Part shown: positions 55,901 through 64,000 of the stretch, one piece after another
How the letters are laid out: every line of letters starts with the position of its first letter
How positions within the stretch are numbered: position 1 is the first letter of the stretch
Origin: Macrolepiota albuminosa
Lineage: Eukaryota > Basidiomycota > Agaricomycetes > Agaricales > Agaricaceae
Direction of reading: 5' to 3'
Assembly (NCBI GenBank): GCA_027475525.1
Contig: JAMWFC010000049.1
Coordinates: 1,055,297 to 1,119,296 of the forward strand
Length of the DNA stretch: 64,000 nt
Notes under the pieces: model-generated
Seen by the model: the letters and a program-made list of their open reading frames with translations, nothing else
What the model was told of the DNA's origin: nothing
Databases searched by the model: none
Made by a program: the position numbers and the translations under genes

Positions 55901-58361
55901 TAGTCATGGCGGATTTTGTCGTAAGCTTTTTCCTGGTCCAGGCAGACTATTGTTCCATTCACGTTTTCCCGTTCTCCCCATTCTATCACTAGGTTTGTCA
56001 GCTCTGTTTGGTCCTCTATCCTACGATTTTTCATGAATACAGCCTGGTCTGCATGGATTCAATCAGGGGTCACCATCGCCAGCCGGTTCGCCATTGCTTT
56101 TGTGAAGATCTTGTAGTCTGTATTCAGGACTGTTATAGGCCTGTAGTTTTCTATGTCTGTTCTATTGCCCTTCTTGTATATTGGACAGAGCCACCCATCT
56201 GCAAAGCCTGTTTCTGGTGCCGCGCCGTTATTCTCGATGTTGTTGTATATTGTTGTCAGGTATTTGACTACGTCAAAAAGGTCATTCTCCTGTGCCCCTT
56301 TTTGTGGGTTTTTCTTGAGCTCCTCTTCCTCGTTTTGACGCTCATTTAGGAAGTGCTTCCATATTTCTTGCGGTATCCCATCGAGCCCTGCTGCCTTCCC
56401 GTTTGGTAGGCTATTTATTGCATTCTTTACCTCCTTTTCTGTCACGTTCGTGGCTAGGAGCTCCTTCTGATTCTTGCTTAGCTTCCTTCTTACGTGGCGG
56501 AGAACTTCAGTAGTTCTTTTTCCGTGTTCATCCACATTTTCGACCATGTCTTCTTTTTGCAGGTTGTCATGGTATTCCTTAGCTATGTTTGCCATTTTGT
56601 CTGAGCGCCTTACTAGGGGTTTGTTCGGTCTCTCCCTGTCTTTCATTGCTACTATTACATCGCAGGATGTGGTGTCTTTGTTTGCATTGATCCATGTCTT
56701 TCAGAGCACCTCTCCTTCAAGGAAGAACCTGGCTACGTTGTTGTCTCTTATCTTCTCTAGTTTCACCCTTTTTAGGCTTTTTATCCTTTCATCTATATGG
56801 GCAGCCTCCATTCCTTTCTTGTATTCATCCCATGTTTTGTTGCTTAGGATCCTTTGTTTTTCCTCCTCTAGGTTGCTTATGTTCTGGTCAATCTTTGCCG
56901 TGGTGCATTTTGCGTATCGTCTTATTATTCCAACCATTTCCTCCTTCATCTCTTTGTGTATTGTTTGAGGGTTGTTTTCTTTCGTTCTATTTATTATGGT
57001 CTATTGTGCTTTGTCATGGTACTTTTTTCCCAGTTCATTTAGTTCTTTCATCAGTGGCTCATGTCTTAACAGGAAGGCCAGCATTGCATATCTGCCAGGT
57101 CCCTGGTGTGGGAGCCATGGGTTGGTTATGCTCATGTGTACTAGGAGATGGTCCATATTTAGCCCTGTCCTTTCGATTGCCCATCCATGCGTGTATTTAA
57201 CTATTTCCTCCTGGATGTATATTCGGTCGATTCTTGACTGGGCTAGGTTACTCTCAGAGCGGTAGGAGAAGTTCATTTCTTCAGGGTGTTCTCTCCTCCA
57301 TCCGTCCGCCATGTTCAGGCATGTTTTAAGTTTTATCAGGGCGTTCACTGGTGCCTGGGGGTCTGTCTGTGGGGGCAGTCTGTCCGCGGAGTCTTCTACT
57401 ATATTCATGTCTCCCAACATACACATAGGCTTCTTTCGCCTTGTACTCTTAAAGTATGTATCTATGCTTTCCCAGAAGTCTTCATTTTGATCTGGTTGGT
57501 TCGGAGCATATACTGCAACACACAACACTTTGGTCCCTTGTGACCAGGGTACATTAACTACCAGGGCTCTTCCTTTCACTATCGTGTCAGCTGTGGCTTC
57601 GTTCCACCTTGTGGTTCTTTTGTTCAGGATCACGGCGACCCCCATTTTGTTTGGGGTCATCTCGTCCAGTGTTGAAATGAAGTGTAGCCTCTTCTCATAG
57701 ACTTTGTTTGTCTTTGTGTGCTTTTTTCGTCTAGGTGTGTCTCTTGGACTGTTAGTATGTCAATCTTCTCTTGTGCCATTAGTCCGCTGATTTCGCCCCA
57801 TTTATAACTGTTGATTTCAGACCCGGCTCCTCTTATGTTTAGCATGGCTATTTTCACCGCCCCTCTCCTTGGCCTCTTCCGGGTGCATTGTGGAGGGGGA
57901 GTATTTTGTTGTGTGCTTTCCTCCCTGACAGCCTCATTTCCGTCATTAGCTTGTGTATACTTGCCATTAGCGTAGTTATCTCGCAGGCTTCCTTCATTCC
58001 GTGCCCATTCTTGCATGGTTTGTCTGCTTAGTATTTGGCTTTGCGGCCTACGGTCTTTCCCGTTCTCAGCACAATTGTTTGCCTGGGGTACGCTTTGACC
58101 CTCCCTCGTCCTTTCGAGGCCCACCAGCTCTTGGGGGTTAGACAAGCTTATTATGCCATCTGCAATAATTTCATTTGCCCAGGCTTCTGTGGCCTGTGCC
58201 CATTCTGGGCTCCCACCTCCTTCGCTACATCGGGGTTCATCGGAGGTACGAGCGGTGGCCTGGTCGTTCCCCCATCCCCCACTCGTAGAGTCGTTGCCAA
58301 AAAACCGTTGTTCGTCACCTGTGTTTGTAAAGTTGTTAGTCATTTCTGTTGTACCTGTCAT
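52996..58361 (-). pseudogene. LINE ORF2: endonuclease, reverse transcriptase, RNase H
   Basis: The ORF begins at the ATG at 58361. A long N-terminal extension leads to the endonuclease start KIAMLNIRGAG and TVQETH. A frameshift lies in an A6 run (57722-57727 on the plus strand). The endonuclease continues as AVYAPN, LGDMN, SRIDRIYI and MDHLLVH. RT follows in one frame interrupted by three stops: TAG at 57001, and TGA near 56700 and 56050. It contains NGKAAGLDGIP, LDQEKAYDK, RQGDPMSCLLFNLA and the catalytic FADD near 55630. RNase H follows (YTDGSC near 54270, SDSQ, HSGVVGNEEAD). A Cys-His motif (CYIC...EHVLTQC) lies near the C-terminus. The 1,012-residue RT-RNase H piece (56034-52996) is uninterrupted. 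Confidence 0.9.
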
Positions 58362-58502
58362 GTTGTGTCTTGAAGATTGTTATTGCTTGGGGGGGGGGGT
58401 TTTCTGCTTGACTCGCTCTTATCTTACCGTCGCGTCTCATTTTTGCACTTCCGGTCTCATATCAGGGAGAGGTGTGTCAAGCAGCAGGTCATACTCTGCC
58501 GG

Positions 58503-60286
58503 TTATGTATTTGTATAGCATCTATGTACGGCCTCGCCCTCGTTGTGGGCGTCCCTCTCCTCTCCCTCTGTAGTGGTTCCGGCCTCTATAGCCTGCGTAT
58601 CCTCTTTTGCTCGCATACGTGTTTCCATATCTCTCGTTGTATCCATACTGGTCTTTGTCTGCGAAGTCTGTTGTTCCAGCAGTGTTGCCTGGGCCGTTCG
58701 GTGGAAACCGAGCCATCCAGGGAGCCTCGAGAAGGGGCAGTTGTATGGGTCGTGATCCGCTGACTTACATCCGGTGCACAGGGGTTGTTCATTAGCCTTT
58801 GTAAGTGCATAGCCCTTCCCAAAGGCTAGGGTCCGGAAGGTACATGCCCTCATCTTCCTCCTTAGCTGTTTGTATACTTCATTGCTGTACCCAGGATCCT
58901 CCGTAAAGTATAGGTTCCAACATCATATCGTGTTTGGTCTCTGTTTTATGGGCAGGAAGGTCGCTCTGATGTCTATGACCCGATCAAGTGCCTCCTCTGT
59001 AGGCATGTCTGAGTATGTTTCAACTATCGCTCGGATCTTGGGCGAGGTGCGGAAAGTGCATTTGGCCAGCTCCTCCACCAGTTCTCGAGCCCCTTCGGTG
59101 TTGTTGTATGTCAGACCTCTCATTGTGAGAATGTATAGCGGTCAGGGTGGGTTGCATGGGAGGAAGAAAACGGTCGCCTCCGGAGACGCAACTACTTCTA
59201 GCTCCAAGAGCCTCTGGGCTTGCTGTGGGTCCAGTCCAGCCACTAGCAGATGGTACGGGTGTGGGAACCGATTTCCATCACTGGGGGGGAGGTCTTGATC
59301 AGGGAAGATCACGGCTACTCTCTCGTCATGTTCAATGTACACTAGATTCTTTATCACCGCCTTAATCATGTCTCCCGCTTTCGTTTTCCCTTCTTCCAAG
59401 TGTTCGTACCTTGCTCGGTATAGGCACGCCCAGATTGTGGGTTTGGGTATGTCCTCCCATTCTCGGAGGTTTTCGGCTGTGATGTTAAAGGATGGATCTG
59501 CGGCTAAGTATACCTGGTGGGGTTGCGGTCCTCCTGAAGCCTTTCCCATTCATAGTGATGTTCCCTTCTGTTGTCTCAAACCAGAGTTCGGGGTCGTTGT
59601 CGTCTGGGTCCTCATCATCTATCCCCTCATTTGTGTCGCTCATGGGGGGGGTTACCCTCATTTCGTCTTCACTGTGGTTGGGAGTGGTAGCGTCGTGGGT
59701 GGGGGGGGGTGTTTCTCACCGGGGGTTTGGCCTTTTTGGTTTCTGCATTCACCTTTGTAGCCCTTCTCGCTTTCGGCGTGGTGCTCTTCCTCTCTCCCAT
59801 GCCCATGGGGGGAATGTCCACATCCATGAGGTCTAGTTTGGACAGGGAAAGTGCCTGGCTCGGGCTGGGTGACCCCCTGGGTTCCTTCTCACCTTCGCTG
59901 TCGCTGTTTCCTGCATCGGTTGCCTGTCGTTTTGGCATCCTTTCCTTTAGGGGGGAGTCCGAGTGGGGACATTTGTTTGATTCTTGGGCCCTCTTGGTCG
60001 CCCGTTTGGCTTTCTTCCGATTCTTTTTGGGTGTGACCATCTGCCACTCCCCGAAGGTGTTTTTGTTTCCAAGCAGTGCGTTTACATCGTTGCTGGCTCG
60101 TCCCAGGGTATTATCTACCTCTATACCTTTAGGTCCGTCTGCGACTCTCCTGGCGTTTGTCTGGTCCATGGGGGGCTCGTGTACACTGCCCTGGACGGTC
60201 GGGGGTGGTTGGGTGGTTTGGCTTTTTGGTCCGGTGACCACTTCCGCGTATGAGTGTTCAGACAGTGGGCTCGATAATCTTTGCAT
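58503..60286 (-). pseudogene. LINE ORF1: nucleic-acid-binding protein with zinc knuckle
   Basis: Starts at the ATG at 60286. The N-terminal part is Pro/Lys/Arg-rich with a basic PKKNRKKAKR stretch. A frameshift lies in G-run-rich sequence between 59700 and 59550. Then come a conserved central domain (59549-59142), a TGA that is probably a mutated Trp or Arg codon, and another piece (59123-58923). A second TGA follows, then the C-terminal part with a CCHC knuckle, C-x2-C-x4-H-x4-C (CTGCKSADHDPYNC), and an Arg-Gly-rich tail. It ends in TAA at 58503-58505, about 140 bases before ORF2. It would coat the LINE RNA. Confidence 0.82.
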
Positions 60287-60780
60287 GTTGGTAGGGGGTT
60301 TTTTCTTTTTTTGGGGGGGGTGTGTGCGGTTTTCTTCCTCTCTTTTTTTTCTCTCTTTTTTTTGGGGGCTTGGGACCGGCTATTTTGCCGGTGGGTCTTC
60401 CTCTTTTGCCGGGGGGGTCTCCTTACCACGGGATAAGGACAGAAAAGTTTCGCCCCTTCCTTGCAGGGGAGGCTATGTCTCCTTGTCCTTCTATTTACTC
60501 GGTGGAATGTTGCTTTGCACTCTGTGTTGCGCTTCTTACTAGTTACGTAGTTCCGGCACCCTTATTATTGGGTCGCTCCGGCTGTTTCGCTCCTCCTCGT
60601 TCGTTGCGAGGGGGGGGGAGAGATTTACACTCAGGCATAACCAACTTGATTTCTGTCATACTACGGATGCCCAGTGTGGGCTCCCAGGGTGCACATACTT
60701 GTGTATGCTCACTGGTGGGCGCAGAGGTGCGTGTGTGCACGTGCTTTTACCGGACCATGTGGTGGTTCGGGTTCAAGTTC
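60287..60780 (-). other. 5' untranslated region of the LINE
   Basis: About 490 bp with long G and T runs on the plus strand (for example near 60300-60370 and 60610). An internal promoter is expected here for this class, but no motif was identified. Confidence 0.6.
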
Positions 60781-60796
60781 ATATGCTATATGCTTT
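60781..60796 (+). repeat. 16-bp target-site duplication of the LINE, right copy
   Basis: ATATGCTATATGCTTT. The uninterrupted site continues into the AT-rich satellite. Confidence 0.92.
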
Positions 60797-60854
60797 AAAA
60801 ATAAAAAATCAGAAATCTCTGTAAAGGAAATATAATGAATGACTAATTAAGTAA

Positions 60855-61866
60855 AGCAGATCCTGACTTTGAGCAGAAGGAACAACCTAGAATATGATGA
60901 TCAATCAATTAGGAAAGGCTCAAAATCAAATGTGAAATATCACAAGATCAAGAGCTTATACCACCAATGTTGAAGTTGTCAGTCCTAGCCAAGGTATATT
61001 GAAAGATAGTTCATTCTGAGACCTAAGAGATTAGAGTAGATTCTGGATCTAGAAAGAAGAGACAACTTGGAACATGATAATCGACTAATCAGGAAAGGCT
61101 CAAATCAAATGGTGAATATCACAGGATCAAGAGCTCATACTACTAATATGAAAGTTGTCAGTCCTGGCCAAGGTATTTTGAAATATATTTCACACTGAGA
61201 CTCAAGGGATTAGAGTAGAATCTGAATCTAGAAAGAGGGGACAACCTGAAACATAATAATAGACCAATCAGGAAAGGCTTAAAATCAAATGTAAAATATC
61301 ACAAGATCAACTCATACCACCAATATAAAGGTTGTTAGTCCTAGCCGAGATATATTCAAAGATATTCCATGCTGAAACCTAAGAGATTAGAGTAGAATCT
61401 GAATCTAAAAAAAGGGGACAACTTGGAAGATAATGATCAGCTAATCAGGAAAGGCTCAAAATCAAATGTGAAATATCACAAGATCAAGGTCTCATACTCC
61501 CAATATAAAAGTTGTCAGTCCTAGCCAAGGTACTTTGGAATATATTTTACACTGGGACTCAAGGGAGTAGAGTAGAATCTGAATCTAGAAAGAGGGGACA
61601 ACTTGGAGCATAATGATTGACTGATCAGAAAAGGCTCAAAATCAAATGTTGAATATTACAAGATCAAGGGCTCATATCACCAATATTAAAGTTGTCAGTC
61701 CTAGGCAAGGTAATTTGGCATATATTTTACCCTGAGACCTAAGAGATTAGAGTAGAATCTGAATCTAGACAGAGGAGACAACTTAGAATATGATGATCAA
61801 CCAATCAAGAAAGGCTCAAAATCAAATGTGAAATATGACACGATCAAGGGCTTATACCACCAATAG
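60855..61866. repeat. Tandem array of about 180-bp units, 5-6 copies
   Basis: The motif AGGAAAGGCTCAAAATCAAA or variants starts at 60911, 61091, 61270, 61447, 61627 and 61807, giving spacings of 177-180 bp. Other landmarks recur in each unit, such as AAGTTGTCAGTCCTAGCCAAGG and GATTAGAGTAGAATCTGAAT. Units are clearly diverged (many substitutions), so the array is not very recent. No coding potential. Confidence 0.92.
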
Positions 61867-61887
61867 GGCACTCCGATTGTGAGTGCC
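61867..61887. repeat. Variant hairpin at the end of the 180-bp array
   Basis: GGCACTC-CGATT-GTGAGTGCC, related to 52427-52447 and placed exactly where the array stops. Confidence 0.6.
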
Positions 61888-62330
61888 AGCTATTTTGTGG
61901 ATGTGTTTGACTAAAGTAGCTCTTATCAAAAGTTATAACTTTTAAAAATATCTCTACATGGAAAACAGTAGTTGTAGAAAAAAAGGCCAGGTTAAAACTT
62001 TAAGTTTACTTGAAAATAGCTATACTTTGCTTATAGAACTAAGCTGTATACTCATAGATTATTCTATAAATCAAAGAGAAAAATTATTGTTATTAAATAT
62101 TATAACTTTTTTCTTTTTAAATTTATTGAGTCAGCTGAGATAGTATGAGTACCAATATGGAGATATAGTGAAGAGGTTCTAGTTCCCATATTAATATATA
62201 GCATATAGCAACATTATAACTATCCTATAGGCTACATAGTGAAATACTTATGTCAATAATATATATGCAAGACAAACTGAGAATGAGACATCATGTGATC
62301 AAGATGACAGCTGGAACCTCTGAAGGGATC
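61888..62330. other. AT-rich spacer
   Basis: No gene or clear repeat unit recognised. Confidence 0.35.
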
Positions 62331-64000
62331 AAAAAAAAGCTTAGTTACATGTTGAAGTAAGAAATATCATACAAAGCCTGGCTCACAATTTAGGCAGAAA
62401 GATGGAGTACTTTAACATTTGACTGAATTACACTTTCAACACATCTCCCTACATATCTCAGCAACCAGGGCACAAAATGACATGATTATGGTATCAGCAG
62501 GTAGCCTCAGGGCACCCCTAGAGATTTCAGCAGTAATACCTGTAAAAACTTACATTTGATGCATAGCTACAGCTGAATTACTATTTTTACTACCCCTTGA
62601 TCAAATGAGGAATTAAAGAAGAAGAAGCAGGTCATGTGACTTATATTAAAGCTGGACCCCAAGATAAAGTGTCTAGAAGCATACTTTATTGAGACAGCTA
62701 AAGGATCTGCTCAGATTCTGGCTCAGAATCTAGGGAGAGAGGTGGGGTACTTTAAAATTACCTTCAATTACACTTCCAACACATCTCCCTAAATATCTCA
62801 GCAGCCAGAGCACCAAATGACATGATTTCAATATTGGCAGGTAGCTCTAGAGTGCTCCTAGAGGTTTCAGCAGCATTATTTGTGGAAGGTTGTATTTTAT
62901 GCATAGCTAAAGCTGAATTACTATTTTTACCACCCCTTGATCAAATGAGGAATTAAAGAAAAAGAAGCAGGTCATGTGACTTATATTAAAGCTGGAACCC
63001 CAGGATAAAAGGTCTAGAAACATACTTTACTAAATTAGTGAAAGAATTCAATCAGGTTCTGGCTCAGAATCCAGGGAGAAAGTCTGAGCTGCCTTTCACA
63101 TCAAAAGGCAAGAATCTAATACTAGAACATTATTCACTTGACCAAAACTCATAATTTAAATAGATTTGAGTAGCTACAAGCTATGGAAAAAATAACTAGC
63201 CTATTGATATAGCATATAATAATGCAATAAACACAGTAAATATTGTCAATAAATCTGATTTTAATTGTAGCACAGATTTTTGTGCAGTTTTCTAATTATA
63301 AAATGGGAACAACTGCATCAAACAACATGATCAAGGTAGTTTTGAGTAGCTAAAGACTATATCAAGAGGTCACAACAAACAAATGAGGTGTATCTCTATG
63401 TAGACAATCAGCAAAGTGGCATGGAGTATAATAAAGTACTAAAAATAGTCCCCATTTTGATTGTGGCACAGAAGGGCAGCCAGAGGTCATGTGACTCTAA
63501 ACCTTGTTGTGACCTCTAGACCTGATGGCAAAGAGCATATTACTCTCTTACACCTTGTAGATCTGACCATTTTTCTAGCTCACAATCTAGGGGTGAAGTT
63601 GATGAAATCTTAATGCAAAGTTTTGGTCCTCACATACTAGCCCAGTGAATTTATAAAGAAAGGGCAGGTCACATGACTTAGTGAGCATTTGCAACCTCAA
63701 GAATAGGGCTTAGAAAACATATTTTACTCAGATATCCAAGAAATCTGCTGAGGTTTGAGCTCAGGAATTAGAGAGGAAGCTAAAAATAGATAGTGGATTT
63801 AACAATTGACTAGTGGTCACATGACTTATTGAAGGTTTGCAACTTCAAGTAGACATGTTTAAAAACATGGTTTGCTGAGACAGCTAAGAAATCCATTCAG
63901 AATTGAGTCCAGGAATTAGGGAGAAAGATCTAGCAAAATTTGCATGGGAATTTTACATGAAATTCCAGGAATCACTTACTAGTTGACACAGACGGGGCCT
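62331..64000. repeat. Diverged satellite-like repeats, main period about 340 bp
   Basis: Two good copies sit about 340 bp apart. ACACATCTCCCTA-ATATCTCAGC, ACCCCTTGATCAAATGAGGA and GCAGGTCATGTGACTTATAT each occur at both places (for example ending at 62600 and 62940). More diverged relatives, with GGTCACATGACTTA and AACATATTTTACT-like landmarks, continue at about 63490, 63670 and 63815 to the window end. No coding potential. Confidence 0.75.

Larger units (their letters stand above)
52795..60780 (-). mobile_element. Full-length LINE (non-LTR retrotransposon), recently inactivated
   Basis: About 8.0 kb on the minus strand. It ends in a poly-A tail (22 T on the plus strand, 52792-52813) and is flanked by a 16-bp target duplication. 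ORF1 has a CCHC knuckle, and ORF2 has endonuclease, RT and RNase H. This domain set fits the Tad/I group. The 5' end is present, as the duplication directly abuts the 5' UTR. It carries only a few stops and two frameshifts, so it is a fairly young insertion into AT-rich satellite DNA. Confidence 0.92.

Noticed and set aside
60855..61866. CRISPR-like array
   Set aside because: Units of 177-180 bp are diverged along their length, with no short conserved repeat alternating with unique spacers. This is a eukaryotic tandem repeat.

Overview
The window looks like a transposon-rich, gene-poor block of a filamentous fungal chromosome, most likely a basidiomycete (Agaricomycotina). Three things point that way: the chromodomain-bearing Ty3/gypsy elements, the Tad-like LINE, and the 44-49 bp GT-AG introns of the one intact spliced gene. 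I see no rRNA, complete tRNA, CRISPR array or bacterial-type operon. Compositionally it is a mosaic. AT-rich background and satellites lie at about 0-7.4, 52.3-52.8 and 60.8-64 kb. One very GC-rich young element occupies 11.7-22.4 kb, with decayed TpG/CpA-rich retroelement relics between.

Layout. 0-10.9 kb: the 3' end of an unidentified gene, a fold-back repeat, a decayed LINE (minus), an old relic of the chromovirus family seen intact downstream, and a second endonuclease relic. 11.0-23.1 kb: three-level nesting. A broken LTR of family Y (minus) contains a solo LTR of family X, which contains a complete chromovirus (11723-22419) with 738-bp LTRs and a CCTCC target duplication. That element has an open gag, an open pol with two protease domains in tandem, a self-complementary primer-binding site, and an antisense four-exon gene encoding a Zn-cluster-like protein. 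23.1-35.4 kb: a decayed chromovirus 'Z' (minus) with gag, PR, RT, RNase H, IN and a chromodomain remnant, plus a large extra sense ORF between pol and the 3' LTR. It is interrupted by solo LTRs of families Y (TSD GAGGG) and X. 35.4-41.5 kb: a chimera in which the 5' half of a Ty1/copia element is joined in frame to the 3' half of a family-Y gypsy element. 41.5-52.3 kb: decayed host sequence (a C2-like domain and a PI-specific phospholipase C pseudogene) interrupted by a complete but inactivated copia element (42701-48020, TSD TATAC). 52.3-64 kb: AT-rich satellite DNA (an approximately 180-bp tandem array, then diverged repeats of about 340 bp) into which a full-length LINE inserted (TSD 52779-52794 and 60781-60796).

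How it fits together. Successive insertions landed in older insertions, and most older copies are broken by changes consistent with C-to-T or G-to-A mutation, especially CGA to TGA stops. The chromovirus is the only element with fully open reading frames and is the likely recent colonist. The observations most worth a second look are its antisense spliced gene (also present, decayed, in an older relic with two splice-site pairs preserved), its tandem proteases, its inferred self-priming, the third ORF of element Z, and the copia-gypsy chimera.
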